Translations under genes and position numbers: made by a program
The notes under the pieces: generated by a model
What the model was told of the DNA's origin: nothing
Database searches by the model: none
The model's input: only the letters and a program-made list of their open reading frames with translations
Assembly (NCBI RefSeq): GCF_003818115.1
Contig: NZ_RPOI01000005.1
Location: 215,480 to 279,479 of the forward strand
Direction: 5' to 3'
DNA length: 64,000 nucleotides
From: Citrobacter youngae
GTDB taxonomy: Bacteria; Pseudomonadota; Gammaproteobacteria; Enterobacterales; Enterobacteriaceae
Shown here: piece after piece, positions 1-11,262 of the stretch
Position numbering within the stretch: position 1 is the first letter of the stretch
Layout of the letters: every line of letters starts with the position of its first letter

Positions 1-617
1 ATCGCATGCGCAATCAATGAACCCAGTTCAGCCGCCGGACGGTCAGCAGAAGCCAGAGCGTGAACAACCCCCATAACGGCTGCCACGATCCCGAACGCCG
101 GTAATGAGTCACCGACCATCGCCAGGCTATTGGCCGGGACTTCAGCTTCACTTTCGTGAGTCTCAATTTCTTCGTCCATCAACGCTTCAATTTCAAACGT
201 GTTCATGTTGCCGCTGATAATCAGACGCAGATAATCAACAATAAAATCAAGCATCACCGCATCCGCAAGAATGCGTGGATAGCTGGCGAAGATTTCACTC
301 TCTTTGGGGTTTTCGATATCGCGCTCAAGCGAAAACATGCCCTGCTGACGTGACTTGGCCATCAGGCGATACAGCAGCGCCAGCAGATCCATATACATCG
401 CTTTGGTGTATTTTGAACGACGGAAAAGCATCGGGATCGCTTTCATCGTCCCCTTGATGGCTTTTCCGTTGTTGCCAACGATGAATGCCCCGATACCTGC
501 GCCACCGATGATCACCAGCTCAGCCGGTTGATAGAGTGCCCCAAGGTGTCCGCCGGTCATCATGTAACCGCCGAAAACTGTACCAATAACAACCAGGTAA
601 CCTAATAAGATAAGCAC
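1..617 (-). CDS. motA: MotA, flagellar motor stator subunit (partial, C-terminus outside window)
   Basis: MotA forms, with MotB, the proton-conducting stator of the flagellar motor in the inner membrane. The readable part is about 205 codons from a GTG start at 617; the E. coli protein, from memory, is 295 residues and also starts with GTG. The translation opens with a hydrophobic first membrane segment and a glycine-rich stretch typical of MotA, and continues through the cytoplasmic loop. A GGA-rich ribosome site precedes the GTG. The gene lies downstream of flhC on the same strand, as in E. coli, and the sigma-28 promoter at 785-811 should drive it. The rest of the gene runs off the left edge. 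Confidence 0.95.
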   Translation of the reverse strand, partial: MLILLGYLVVIGTVFGGYMMTGGHLGALYQPAELVIIGGAGIGAFIVGNNGKAIKGTMKAIPMLFRRSKYTKAMYMDLLALLYRLMAKSRQQGMFSLERDIENPKESEIFASYPRILADAVMLDFIVDYLRLIISGNMNTFEIEALMDEEIETHESEAEVPANSLAMVGDSLPAFGIVAAVMGVVHALASADRPAAELGSLIAHA

Positions 618-681
618 GACATCATCCTTTCGCAATTGACTATGACAGGATGCGCAGTCGGGCAGTTAACTCATGGTCAGG

Positions 682-716
682 ACAAAAAAAAGCAGCGGTA
701 ATCGCTTACCGCTGCT
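682..716 (-). terminator. Terminator after flhC, in the motA leader
   Basis: Two 10-base arms (691-700 and 707-716) pair perfectly around a 6-base loop. On the minus strand they are followed by a run of seven T (684-690). This is a strong intrinsic terminator for flhDC. It also lies about 95 bases downstream of the sigma-28 promoter at 785-811, so it should define the 3' end of a short RNA from that promoter, with some read-through into motA. Confidence 0.85.
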
Positions 717-778
717 GGAGTGTTTATCCACACCGTTTCAGTTAAACAGCCTGTTCGATCTGTTCATCCAGCAGTTGT
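684..778 (-). ncRNA. motR: MotR-like sigma-28 dependent small RNA (candidate)
   Basis: E. coli makes a sigma-28 dependent small RNA, MotR, from a promoter inside flhC that ends in the motA 5' leader (established knowledge). Here a near-consensus sigma-28 promoter (785-811) lies inside the flhC 3' end and an intrinsic terminator follows at 682-716. The predicted transcript is about 95 bases, which fits MotR. The exact 5' end is inferred from promoter geometry. The RNA overlaps the last 37 bases of flhC. I did not align it base by base with MotR. Confidence 0.6.
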
Positions 779-1320
779 GGAATAATATCGGCAGCATTCT
801 GGGAAAGTTTACGTCTTTTTACGGCTCGCGATGGCGGCTGACATAAACTGCAGGCAAAGCTACCTGCGGGTTGGTGCGCGTGGGTAATAAAATTTCCGCC
901 GCAGCAGTTACAGGCGGACAATTCAAGCAAACCACTGTCAACAAAACGGACAAGGATCCACGCACGAGTAAGCGCCAACAATGGCCCTTCTTCTGGTTGC
1001 GGGCACTGCTCAAGATATAACCGATACGCTTTAATCACGGCATCCACGCCGCTGCACAAACCGGTTTTAAGCAGAAATTGCCATGCATTACAAAACATCG
1101 ATGCATGAATATTTTGTTCCCACGTCATAAACCAGTCGGTGGAAAACGGAAGCATCCCTTTTGGCGGAGGACTACCGCGTAATTCTTTGTACAGCTTGAT
1201 GAGTCGGCCACGGCTTAATTGCGTTTCGCTTTCCAGCATTTGCAAACGGGCGCCCAATGTGATTAATTCCATCGCTAACTGGATATCACGCGCTTCCTGA
1301 ACAATGCTTTTTTCGCTCAT
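742..1320 (-). CDS. flhC: FlhC, flagellar master transcription activator subunit
   Basis: FlhC joins FlhD in the FlhD4C2 complex that activates class II flagellar promoters with sigma-70. I use the ATG at 1320, which gives 192 residues, the E. coli length; two further in-frame start-like codons lie immediately upstream. The C-terminal zinc site is visible as a CxxC (CNCC region) followed about 17 residues later by a second CxxC (CSLC), and then a basic tail. The flhD stop codon overlaps the start region, so translation is probably coupled. The 3' end carries the motA/MotR promoter. Confidence 0.97.
   Translation of the reverse strand: MSEKSIVQEARDIQLAMELITLGARLQMLESETQLSRGRLIKLYKELRGSPPPKGMLPFSTDWFMTWEQNIHASMFCNAWQFLLKTGLCSGVDAVIKAYRLYLEQCPQPEEGPLLALTRAWILVRFVDSGLLELSACNCCGGNFITHAHQPAGSFACSLCQPPSRAVKRRKLSQNAADIIPQLLDEQIEQAV
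785..811 (-). promoter_or_regulatory. Sigma-28 (FliA) promoter inside flhC, for motA and MotR
   Basis: Read on the minus strand, the site is TAAACTTT, an 11-base spacer, then GCCGATAT. This matches the FliA consensus (TAAAGTTT, 11 bases, GCCGATAA) in nearly every position. It sits within the 3' end of flhC and points at motA, as the class III motA promoter does in E. coli. Confidence 0.9.
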
Positions 1321-1322
1321 CA

Positions 1323-1664
1323 TCAAGCCCTTTTCTTACGCGCTGCGTCATCGATGTCGTTAAGCAGGCGTGTTGAAAGCATAATACCGGTATGAATTTG
1401 CTGAAGATCGTCAACGCGGGAATCTTGCGTCAAACGCGTTACAGTCTGATGATCGTCGAAACGGAAATGGCATACCAGTTGATTGGTTTCAGCCAATTTG
1501 ACCATTTGAGGAAGTGTTAATGTTGCCAATGTATCTGCCATCTCCTCGCTGATACCCAAGCGGAACATTGCAGACGCTTTGTCCTGAACGATCAAACGCT
1601 GTGCTAGCAATAAATACGACAAATTGATGTCATAAATGTGTTTCAGCAACTCGGATGTACGCAT
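1323..1664 (-). CDS. flhD: FlhD, flagellar master transcription activator subunit
   Basis: FlhD is the partner of FlhC in the flagellar master regulator. The ATG at 1664 gives 113 residues, the length of Salmonella FlhD, and has a GGA motif about 7 bases upstream. An in-frame ATG at 1673 would add three residues. The C-terminus reads [11 protein letters not shown], closer to the short Salmonella end than to the longer E. coli one. It heads the flhDC operon. The leader upstream is a known target of CsrA and several small RNAs in relatives, and a CRP site lies about 280 bases upstream. Confidence 0.96.
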   Translation of the reverse strand: MRTSELLKHIYDINLSYLLLAQRLIVQDKASAMFRLGISEEMADTLATLTLPQMVKLAETNQLVCHFRFDDHQTVTRLTQDSRVDDLQQIHTGIMLSTRLLNDIDDAARKKRA

Positions 1665-1938
1665 TATTTGCATCCATAATAACCAACATTATTTTCATGC
1701 GGCAGAACCGCACCCCGTGATGTCGCCGGGAAGGCCCGGTAAAAAAAAAGCAAAAGGTCAAATACATAGCAACGTGATGGCGCTTACGCGTTGTCTAAAC
1801 ATTCCTTTCGTAGAATGCCGCGTCCCTTACAAGCTCACATCATTTCTTACAAATGTCTAAGATTTTTCCTAATTCGACGCAACTCTACCCGCCACCCGTT
1901 ACACATACAACGTAGCCATGCTGCGAATTTAAAGAATA

Positions 1939-1954
1939 TGTGACGCAGATCACA
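1939..1954. promoter_or_regulatory. CRP binding site upstream of flhDC
   Basis: The site reads TGTGA, six bases, TCACA, a perfect CRP-cAMP core palindrome. It is centred about 282 bases upstream of the flhD start. With a leader of roughly 200 bases, as in E. coli, that places it near -71 from the promoter, the E. coli position for catabolite activation of flhDC. Confidence 0.85.
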
Positions 1955-1962
1955 TAATCAAG

Positions 1963-2148
1963 CTAAACACTTAACATAAATCCATCAGCACAGCTTTTAT
2001 TTTGGCTATTTTTTAAGCCACCATTATCTTTTTCGATTCCAGCCATACGAATAATCTTGCAATAAAAGCGAATAGTATTCTGTTTACGAACGTTAATATC
2101 ACGCGCAGAAATAGCGAGCTGGATCACAGATTTAATATGAAATGACAT
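1963..2148 (-). CDS. Small hypothetical ORF upstream of flhDC (uncertain)
   Basis: An ATG-started frame of 61 residues on the same strand as flhD ends just before the CRP site. I do not recognise it. Residues about 10-38 (from AISARDINVR to MAGIE) have the spacing of a LuxR-type helix-turn-helix ending, a short recognition-helix-like stretch followed by a K..RMAGI motif. It could be a decayed regulator fragment or chance. No convincing ribosome site is seen, and codon use was not measured. Confidence 0.2.
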   Translation of the reverse strand: MSFHIKSVIQLAISARDINVRKQNTIRFYCKIIRMAGIEKDNGGLKNSQNKSCADGFMLSV

Positions 2149-2458
2149 TTCAGTTAAACTCTTTATAAACAAAGACTTAAATATTAAGACTGATTAATTA
2201 ATACCGGGCTGTGATAACCGTTTAAATGTTAATTGATGTATACTTTTTATTAACAAATTGTTTTTATTAGAGATGAGTTTAACTTAAATCATTCGAACAG
2301 ATTTGCAGCTTATATGAAGTGATTATTCTATTTATAAGAATAATTAATGAATAATCATGATGACATTCACACAATTACCGTACGAAACGTAGCAGTATGG
2401 CGTTATACGATCAAAACTGAAAAGTTCTCTCATAATTCATGAACAAAAGGAGCGAGTT

Positions 2459-2887
2459 ATGAGCTATGCGCACATTCTTGTCGCTGTTGCCGCCACCCCC
2501 GAAAGCCACCAACTGTTAGCAAAGGCTGTTTCAATCGCTCGCCCTGTCAACGCCCGCATTAGTCTGATAACCCTGGTTTCAGATCCCGAACTGTATAACC
2601 AGTTTGCTGCTCCAATGCTGGAAGATCTGCGGGAAGTCATGCAAGAAGAGACCCATAATTTTATCGATCAGTTAAGCAAAGAGGCGCAGTACCCCATTGA
2701 GCACACGTTTATTACCTATGGGACATTGAACGAACACATTCTGGATGTATGCCGCAAACACGCGGTTGATCTGGTGATTTATGGCAACCATAACCACAGT
2801 TTCTTTTCGCGAGCCTCCTGCTCAGCGAAAAGCGTGGTCAGCGCAAGCCAGGTTGATGTGTTGCTGGTACCGCTTGCCGGCGATTAA
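2459..2887 (+). CDS. uspC: UspC, universal stress protein
   Basis: UspC is a small cytoplasmic universal stress protein. In E. coli it is linked to salt and UV stress and supports KdpDE signalling. The protein has 142 residues, the family length, with a typical Usp fold opening (YAHILVAVAATPES) and a C-terminal PLAG-like end. A strong AAGGAG ribosome site precedes the ATG. Its stop codon directly abuts the stop codon of convergent otsA, with no base between. It sits between flhDC and otsBA, as in E. coli. Confidence 0.93.
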   Translation: MSYAHILVAVAATPESHQLLAKAVSIARPVNARISLITLVSDPELYNQFAAPMLEDLREVMQEETHNFIDQLSKEAQYPIEHTFITYGTLNEHILDVCRKHAVDLVIYGNHNHSFFSRASCSAKSVVSASQVDVLLVPLAGD

Positions 2888-5234
<2,347 letters not shown>

Positions 5235-5262
5235 CTAGACTAAAAAGTTGGGATTTAAATCA

Positions 5263-6252
5263 TCAAACAGTACGCTTAGCTTTTTGTTTGTAGCGGTCGA
5301 AGATCACCGCCGCCAGCAGGATCAAACCTCGTACCACATACTGTGCGAATGGAGAGATATTCAGCAGGTTCATCGCGTTCTCGACCGTCCCCAGAATCAA
5401 CACCCCTGCGACGACATATGAGATTTTTCCGATACCGCCTTTGAGCGAAACGCCGCCTAACACACAGGCAGAAATCACGATCAGCTCATAGCCGATAGAG
5501 GTCATTGGCTGGCCGCTGGTCATACGTGATGCCAGGATAATCCCCGCCACGGCGGATACCAGACCGGAGAGAATAAAGATAATAATCTTAGTGCGAACGA
5601 CCGGCACCCCAGCCAGACGAGCCGCTTCCTCATTGCCCCCAATCGCCAGCGTATTACGACCAAACGTGGTTTTATTCAACAACAGGCCAAAAATAATAAA
5701 ACAGCCCACGGTTAACCAGATCGGTGCCGGCAGTCCTAACCAGTTGGCATAGCCAAGCGTAAAGAAGCGCTCGTCTTCGATTCCCACAGCTTTACCGTCG
5801 GAGATAATGTAGGCCAGACCACGAACAATTTGCATGGTGGCGAGCGTCGTGATCAACGCGTTAATTTTTAAGCGTGCAATCACGAAACCATTCACCAGAC
5901 CGCACAGAACGCCGAGCAACAACCCTGCCGCCACGCCAATCCACAGGCTTTCGGTCATATTAATGACCACTGCCGTCGTCACCCCTGCGCAGGCAATAAC
6001 GGACGCTACCGAGAGGTCAAAATCGCCGGATGCCAGGCAAAATAACATCCCGCACGCAACCATACCCGACATAGATACCGCCAGTCCCAGCCCCTTCATG
6101 TTGATGAACGTCGCAAAGTTTGGCACAAAAATAGCGCAAACCAGGAACAATACGGCAAACACCACCAGCATCCCGTACTGATCCCAAATTCGGCCAAGAT
6201 TTAGCGCCGACTTCGCAGCGCCTGAACCCGATGTAGAAACGGAAGACATCAT
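5263..6252 (-). CDS. araH: AraH, L-arabinose ABC transporter permease
   Basis: AraH is the inner-membrane permease of the high-affinity L-arabinose ABC importer. It has 329 residues (E. coli 328 or 329) and is almost wholly hydrophobic. It carries the BPD_transp_2 family signature, including the EAA-like region around GGNEEAARLAGVPV near residue 205. It starts 11 bases after the araG stop and is the last gene of araFGH, followed by an intrinsic terminator. Confidence 0.97.
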   Translation of the reverse strand: MMSSVSTSGSGAAKSALNLGRIWDQYGMLVVFAVLFLVCAIFVPNFATFINMKGLGLAVSMSGMVACGMLFCLASGDFDLSVASVIACAGVTTAVVINMTESLWIGVAAGLLLGVLCGLVNGFVIARLKINALITTLATMQIVRGLAYIISDGKAVGIEDERFFTLGYANWLGLPAPIWLTVGCFIIFGLLLNKTTFGRNTLAIGGNEEAARLAGVPVVRTKIIIFILSGLVSAVAGIILASRMTSGQPMTSIGYELIVISACVLGGVSLKGGIGKISYVVAGVLILGTVENAMNLLNISPFAQYVVRGLILLAAVIFDRYKQKAKRTV

Positions 6253-6263
6253 ATTCTCCTTAT

Positions 6264-7778
6264 TCAGGCGACTGCCTGGCTGACTTTAGGCATAGCAAGG
6301 CTCAACGCCTGGCGTTCATCCGCCTGTTCATGAAGTAATTCACCTGCGATCTCACCTTCTCTCATCACCACAATGCGGTCGGCGACACCAAGAACTTCCG
6401 GCAGGTCACTGGAGGCAAACAGCACGGCAACACCGCGCGCAGCCAGGGCATAAATCACGTTATAAATTTCATGTTTCGCTCCAACATCAATGCCGCGGGT
6501 GGGCTCATCCAGCAAAATCACTTTCATCTCTTCCGATAACCAACGCCCCAGAATGGCCTTTTGCTGATTACCGCCAGAGAGGTTCATGATCAGTTGCTCT
6601 GCACCCGGCGTTTTAATGTTGAGTGAACGGATATGATGGTCAGCATTGGTCTCTTCCCAGCCGTTGTTGATCAGACATCCCCCCGTAACATGTTTACGGC
6701 GCGCACTAATATTGATGTTGTTGCGTACCGAATGGACCGGGATGATCCCTTCGGCTTTGCGATCCTCCGGACACAGCATCATGCCTGCTTCAATGGCGTG
6801 ACTGGGTTTGCGGATATCTATCGCTTGTTCGTCAATAAACACCTGGCCCTGTGTGATACGCGTCCCGCCAAACAGACCTTTCATTAATTCGCTACGTCCG
6901 GCACCAACCAGGCCGAACAGTCCGACGATTTCGCCGCTACGCACCGATAAGCTGATCGGAGTACGCACGCCTGGCGCTTTTACCTCATGCAGACGCAGAC
7001 GCTCCGCGCCATAAGGTCTGGCTTTCCAGCCATAGATGTCCCCAAGATCACGCCCCACCATCGCCTGTACCAGTGCGTCGTGATCAACCTGCTGCATATC
7101 CGTAAACGTTTTGACGTACTGGCCATCCTTAAACACCGTTATGGCATCGCTGAGGGCGAAAATCTCCTCCATGCGGTGCGAAACGTACAGAATGATGCGG
7201 CCCTCATTGCGTAGCTCACGAATTACGCGAAACAGATTGTCAATCTCCCTGGCGGAAAGAGAGCTGGTGGGTTCATCAAAAGCGATAATCTTGGCATTAC
7301 GCGCCAGCGCCTTAGCAATCTCCACCATTTGCCACTGACCGATGGAGAGATACTTCAACGGAATATCAGGATCGATATCCATTCCCAGATGCTTTAACTG
7401 CAGCCCCGCCTCGTAGTTCAACAACGAGCGGTTCACAATCCCACCCTTATGCGGAAGCTGGCCTAAGTAGATGTTCTCGGCGACGGTCATTTCCGGCACC
7501 AGATGCAATTCCTGGTAAATAATGGCGACACCGGCATTCAGCGCAGTGGTTGTGTCCGCAAACGAAACCTCCTGTCCGCGGATCGCTATAGATCCCGTGG
7601 TTGGCGCGTAGTTACCGCTGAGAATTTTTAATAATGTTGATTTCCCGGCACCATTTTCACCCATCAGTGCATGCACCTGACCGGCATAGCAGTCGAAACT
7701 AATATCCGTCAGCGCTTTTACGCCAGGGAAGGTTTTGCCGATGCCGTGAAATGAGAGATACGGGGTAGACTGTTGCAT
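6264..7778 (-). CDS. araG: AraG, L-arabinose ABC transporter ATPase
   Basis: AraG powers arabinose import and has two fused ABC ATPase halves in 504 residues. The first has the Walker A motif GENGAGKS (residues 40-47), a degenerate signature LSIGQWQ and a Walker B ending FDEPTSSL. The second has a degenerate Walker A (GLVGAGRSE), the signature LSGGNQQK and LLDEPTRG. This split between an active and a degenerate site is usual for sugar ABC ATPases such as RbsA and MglA. A REP element separates it from araF. Confidence 0.97.
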   Translation of the reverse strand: MQQSTPYLSFHGIGKTFPGVKALTDISFDCYAGQVHALMGENGAGKSTLLKILSGNYAPTTGSIAIRGQEVSFADTTTALNAGVAIIYQELHLVPEMTVAENIYLGQLPHKGGIVNRSLLNYEAGLQLKHLGMDIDPDIPLKYLSIGQWQMVEIAKALARNAKIIAFDEPTSSLSAREIDNLFRVIRELRNEGRIILYVSHRMEEIFALSDAITVFKDGQYVKTFTDMQQVDHDALVQAMVGRDLGDIYGWKARPYGAERLRLHEVKAPGVRTPISLSVRSGEIVGLFGLVGAGRSELMKGLFGGTRITQGQVFIDEQAIDIRKPSHAIEAGMMLCPEDRKAEGIIPVHSVRNNINISARRKHVTGGCLINNGWEETNADHHIRSLNIKTPGAEQLIMNLSGGNQQKAILGRWLSEEMKVILLDEPTRGIDVGAKHEIYNVIYALAARGVAVLFASSDLPEVLGVADRIVVMREGEIAGELLHEQADERQALSLAMPKVSQAVA

Positions 7779-7821
7779 AACGTCTCCGTGGATCTAAACG
7801 GTTGCCTGATGGCGGCGTAGC

Positions 7822-7863
7822 CTTATCCGGCCTACGAAGGGCGTTATTTGTAGGCCGGATAAG
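7822..7863. repeat. REP element between araF and araG
   Basis: Fourteen-base arms, 7822-7835 and 7850-7863, form a perfect inverted repeat containing the REP core ATCCGGCCTAC. The element lies in the 105-base gap between araF and araG. REP hairpins at this position often protect the upstream mRNA, which would favour more AraF than AraG/AraH (inference). Confidence 0.9.
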
Positions 7864-7883
7864 ATCGTTTTACGGCAGTTGAG

Positions 7884-8873
7884 TTATTTGCCGCCTAAGC
7901 CTTTTTTCGCCAGTTCTTCTTTGAAGTTGTCGCGAGTAATCAACACCACATCGGTAACTTCAGTAAACACTGGCGGTTCTGCGCCTTTGGTGACCCAGTT
8001 GTAGAGCATTTCACTGGATTTATAACCGTGAACGTCCGGGCTAGGCAGCAGTGAACCGTAGAATCCGGTGGCTTCCGCTTTGGAGAGTTCGCTAATTGCA
8101 TCAACACCGTTAATACCGATACCAATCACGTTTGCAGCTTTAAACCCCTGCCCTTCGGTAGCACGCACGCCACCCAGCACAGTGTTGTCGTTCATACCGA
8201 CAATCAGCCAGTGTTTAACTTCAGGATGCTGCACCAGCATGGAGTTTGCGGCGTCGAATGCGCCCGGGATATCATTCGATTTGGTTGGGACCTGGTAGAT
8301 CTGTTTTTCCGGGAAGCCTGCAGCTTTAAGCGCTTCCATCGAACCCGATGTACGACGGCGCGCGGTATCCAGTTCGTTTGCGGTAATCGCCATTACAGCG
8401 GAAGATTTCACATCCCAGCCACGTTTCTGCATTTCTTTGTACAGTTCCTGGCCCTGGCGTTCACCAATTTTGGTTGCTGCCATCATCACCAATGGCACAG
8501 TATCCATCGGCTTACCTTTCGCATTGGCGAACTGATCGTCAACCGCGATGACTTTCATGTCATAGCCACGCGCCTTTGCCATAATAGCAGGCCCAAGTTT
8601 TGGGTCCGGCGTACAAATTACAAATCCTTTTGCCCCGCTTGCCGCCAGGCTGTCGATAGCATTCAGGGTTTTCTCGCCGTCTGGAACGGCAATTTTAATC
8701 ACCTCAAACCCAAGGTCTTTACCGGCTTTATCAGCAAACTTCCACTCTGTCTGGAACCAGGGCTCTTCCGGTTGTTTGACCAGGAAACCGAGCTTCATGG
8801 ATTCAGCGATAGCGGATTGTGACATAATGGCAGCCAGACCAATGGCCGCCAGCGCTTTAGTGAATTTGTGCAT
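7884..8873 (-). CDS. araF: AraF, periplasmic L-arabinose-binding protein
   Basis: AraF binds L-arabinose in the periplasm and delivers it to AraGH. The 329-residue length matches E. coli AraF. A signal peptide of about 23 residues ends in SQSAIA before ESMKLGFLVK, the mature start. The type 1 periplasmic fold is evident, with the repeated Rossmann-like segments and the VGMNDNTVLGGV region. A GGAG ribosome site precedes the ATG. It is the first gene of araFGH, and an AraC half-site motif lies 250 bases upstream. Confidence 0.97.
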   Translation of the reverse strand: MHKFTKALAAIGLAAIMSQSAIAESMKLGFLVKQPEEPWFQTEWKFADKAGKDLGFEVIKIAVPDGEKTLNAIDSLAASGAKGFVICTPDPKLGPAIMAKARGYDMKVIAVDDQFANAKGKPMDTVPLVMMAATKIGERQGQELYKEMQKRGWDVKSSAVMAITANELDTARRRTSGSMEALKAAGFPEKQIYQVPTKSNDIPGAFDAANSMLVQHPEVKHWLIVGMNDNTVLGGVRATEGQGFKAANVIGIGINGVDAISELSKAEATGFYGSLLPSPDVHGYKSSEMLYNWVTKGAEPPVFTEVTDVVLITRDNFKEELAKKGLGGK

Positions 8874-9191
8874 GGTTAACTCCAGCTTTAACGTTCTTTT
8901 ATGTAGGGTAAAATCAAACGATTTTTTGTAATCCGGACGTAAAACAAGGCATTACCTTTTATTGATAAGATCAATGCCAGTGCTGAGAGTATTTTTAGCG
9001 GGAAATTGATTCTCCATAAGAGAGCGGCATCACACCCTGGAATTACAGTAGTTGCGTACATAAATTCAGCGGGAAATGACATAAAAAAACTCAATTTTCA
9101 GAATAGGGAAAATGAGAAATAGCAGATTAATCCATAACATCAGCCAGTGAATCCTTGTTCCCGAATATCGAAACATCCGGGAGTCCAATGA
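8874..9191. other. araFGH control region
   Basis: This 318-base gap should hold the araF promoter on the minus strand. Visible elements are the AraC half-site at 9120-9136 and a single CRP-like TGTGA half-site (complement of 9030-9034). A second TCCATA box (9013-9018) lacks its TAGC partner. I see no convincing gene; a minus-strand frame at 8888-9094 has no family resemblance. Confidence 0.6.
9120..9136 (+). promoter_or_regulatory. AraC half-site upstream of araF
   Basis: The bases read TAGC, seven bases, TCCATA, exactly the AraC half-site consensus. The site is oriented on the plus strand, opposite to araF, and lies about 247 bases upstream of the araF start. It supports arabinose induction of araFGH by an AraC encoded elsewhere. 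Confidence 0.65.
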
Positions 9192-9749
9192 TTACCAGGG
9201 GTAATAAATATGGTCAGCGTGATCGCGAACAGGGAGATCGTCTTCTAACAGACGCGCAGAAAGCGTAAACGCAAAATCAAAAATATGGCCCAGCCCTTTG
9301 CCACTGATAAGATCGCCATCTTCAACAACAGGCGCATCGACATACTCGCCGTCGGTGATGGTTTGCCACAGCTCACCTGAACACACGTAGCGCCGTCCTT
9401 TCAGCAACCCATTACCCGCCAGCACCCGCGCGGCTGCCGAACAAACCGGGCAAATCAGTTTTCCTGCATCGTCATGACGAGCGACAAACTGGACGACTGC
9501 AGCGCTGGCGGCAAGATTTACGCTACCCTGTGGTCCCCCTGGCAACACGATCGCGTCGTAGAAGGCATCCCGACGGGCCTCCAGCGTACTGTCGGTCACC
9601 ATCGGCACGTCATGATAGCTCACCACCGCACGAGACTCAGCGCAGGCCAGCGTCTCAACCTCAATTTGCAGGCGACGTAGAATATCAATAGTAACAATGG
9701 CTTCAGCCTCTTCAAAACCGGGTGCCAGCAACACCGCCACCTTCTTCAT
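9192..9749 (-). CDS. DJ-1/PfpI family protein (ThiJ/YajL-like)
   Basis: This 185-residue protein belongs to the DJ-1/PfpI superfamily, small cytoplasmic proteins acting as glyoxalases, deglycases or chaperones. The family glutamate is in the N-terminal GFEEAEA motif (Glu13/Glu14). The nucleophile elbow reads ICPVCSAAARVL; Cys103 aligns best with the YajL catalytic cysteine, and an extra Cys100 makes a CxxC. The ATG at 9749 has AGGAG six bases upstream, which decides the start. It is not in this position in E. coli K-12. It lies just upstream of araF but reads in the same direction as a separate unit. The precise activity cannot be read from sequence. Confidence 0.85.
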   Translation of the reverse strand: MKKVAVLLAPGFEEAEAIVTIDILRRLQIEVETLACAESRAVVSYHDVPMVTDSTLEARRDAFYDAIVLPGGPQGSVNLAASAAVVQFVARHDDAGKLICPVCSAAARVLAGNGLLKGRRYVCSGELWQTITDGEYVDAPVVEDGDLISGKGLGHIFDFAFTLSARLLEDDLPVRDHADHIYYPW

Positions 9750-10295
9750 ATACAACTCCTCGATTTATCCACCGATATCCAACAACAAATGCCGAATAAT
9801 TCATTCCGTTAAATTTATTAAAACTGATCTGGCGCAAGAAATTAGGTTGCAGATAATTTCCAGACACATCACTTCACCGGGAAGTTCGCATCAAAACCAG
9901 CGGTGATAATCACCAGACGTCATAGAATACCGCGGCCTGAAATTTAATTTTGAGACTTGAAACAGCATTTCACTTTCTTTATTTTACATAAATACATTAT
10001 AAATCAGATAATTATATTCATATCGCTTATATACAAAAACGGCATGGCTAAACATATTGTTATGCCAATATGTAAAAAAACATAAATAGGTGGTTTTAAG
10101 GATTTTCTTGATACCAGGCACGCGCTATGCTGATTCACGATCGGAAGCGGATATAATTCGCGATCATCTAAAGGACCGGCGGAACGGATTTATTCTGCTA
10201 ACAGTATTACTCGTACGTAGATGTGAAGTGCAACGGCAGCCCGTTGTACTGGCGTTGGTGACGTACTTCTCTTTTCTGGAAATAAGGATATTGAT
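9750..10295. other. Intergenic region upstream of ftnB
   Basis: This 546-base gap separates the divergent DJ-1 gene and ftnB. The centre (about 9950-10090) is strongly AT-rich. Short frames in it overlap each other, lack ribosome sites and match nothing I know. I see no RNA gene or repeat. The ftnB promoter must lie in the right part. Confidence 0.5.
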
Positions 10296-10799
10296 ATGGC
10301 TGCAGTTGGAATTGTGCACAAACTCAACACGCAAATGAACCTTGAGTTTTACGCATCGAATCTCTACCTTCACCTCAGTGAATGGTGCTACGAACACAGC
10401 CTGACAGGCACCGCGACGTTTCTGCGCACTCAGGCGCAGGGTAACGTGACGCAAATGATGCGTATGTTTAATTTTATGAAAAACGCAGGGGCTAACCCCA
10501 TCGTCAAAGCCATCGATGTTCCCGGTGATGACCTAACGTCCCTTGAAGAGCTGTTTCAGAAAACGCTGGAAGATTATCAGCAGCGTTCTCGTACGCTGTC
10601 ACGTCTGACGGATGAAGCAGAAGCGTTGAACGACGCACCAACCGTTGATTTTCTTCATGATCTGGAAAAAGAACAGCAGCAGGATGGCGTGCTGCTACAA
10701 ACGATTCTTGATGAAGTTCGTAGCGCTAAACGTGCTGGGCTGTGTATGGCGCAAACGGATAAGCATTTGCTAAACGTCGTAAACTACCAACATCACTGA
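10296..10799 (+). CDS. ftnB: FtnB, ferritin-like protein
   Basis: FtnB (YecI) is a ferritin homologue of 167 residues, the E. coli length. In Salmonella it is linked to repair of oxidised iron-sulfur clusters and virulence. The ferritin four-helix pattern is clear and Glu17 is present, but the positions that hold ferroxidase Glu50 and His53 in FtnA are Asn50 and Gln53 here. This loss of the di-iron centre is typical of FtnB. An AAGGA motif precedes the ATG. It stands alone, convergent with yecJ. Confidence 0.95.
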   Translation: MAAVGIVHKLNTQMNLEFYASNLYLHLSEWCYEHSLTGTATFLRTQAQGNVTQMMRMFNFMKNAGANPIVKAIDVPGDDLTSLEELFQKTLEDYQQRSRTLSRLTDEAEALNDAPTVDFLHDLEKEQQQDGVLLQTILDEVRSAKRAGLCMAQTDKHLLNVVNYQHH

Positions 10800-10879
10800 A
10801 GTCCGATCGCGACAAATCTGCGCCTCCCGTTCTGAGAGGCGTAAAAAAACCTTTCTAAAACCTGAAACAACGGTTTATT

Positions 10880-11131
10880 TTAGTGAGACTCATTCTGCGG
10901 AGTGAATTTCAGCTCGATCAACGCAACCGCTTTTTGAATTGCGCGCATCGTAACGGGATCAGCGCCCGCGGGATGACTGGAAAAGTCGATGCTTTTCAGT
11001 TGACTGGACATTTTTTCCCGAACTTCTACCGGGGCAATAACATCAATAACATCCAGAATTTGCTTGATAACCAACTGGCAGGCAACAACGTCCGAGAGCA
11101 GTTCCTGATCGGCATTCAGTGTTTGGGACAT
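10880..11131 (-). CDS. yecJ: YecJ, DUF2766 family protein
   Basis: This 83-residue protein matches E. coli YecJ in length, position and character: a short, mostly helical, soluble protein starting [12 protein letters not shown]. Its function is unknown. A GGAG-type ribosome site lies before the ATG. It is convergent with ftnB and divergent from the MFS gene. Confidence 0.9.
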   Translation of the reverse strand: MSQTLNADQELLSDVVACQLVIKQILDVIDVIAPVEVREKMSSQLKSIDFSSHPAGADPVTMRAIQKAVALIELKFTPQNESH

Positions 11132-11262
11132 AGTGAGCTCCTTATAGAAAGGTCGTCATAGTACCTATTCAGCGCTCGAAACGGTAGCGGTGCAAGCAGT
11201 ACAACCGCGCTGAAAATAAAAAAACAGACCCAGTTAATTTCGTTTGAGATGGCAAGCACAAC

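Larger units (their letters stand above)
1665..2458. other. Long intergenic region: flhDC control region and uspC promoter
   Basis: These 794 bases separate divergent flhD and uspC. The part next to flhD should hold the long flhDC leader and its class I promoter. The CRP site at 1939-1954 is placed about as in E. coli, where it activates flhDC. A 61-codon minus-strand frame (1963-2148) is listed separately. The remainder is AT-rich without recognisable IS sequence; in some E. coli strains this interval carries IS elements that raise motility, and none is visible here. Confidence 0.7.

Noticed and set aside
8211..8822. 203-codon plus-strand frame opposite araF
   Set aside because: It mirrors the araF coding sequence and has no ribosome site or known motif.
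10821..10841. Intrinsic terminator after ftnB
   Set aside because: A short CGCCTC/GAGGCG stem exists, but it is followed by A and not T on the plus strand, so it is unconvincing.
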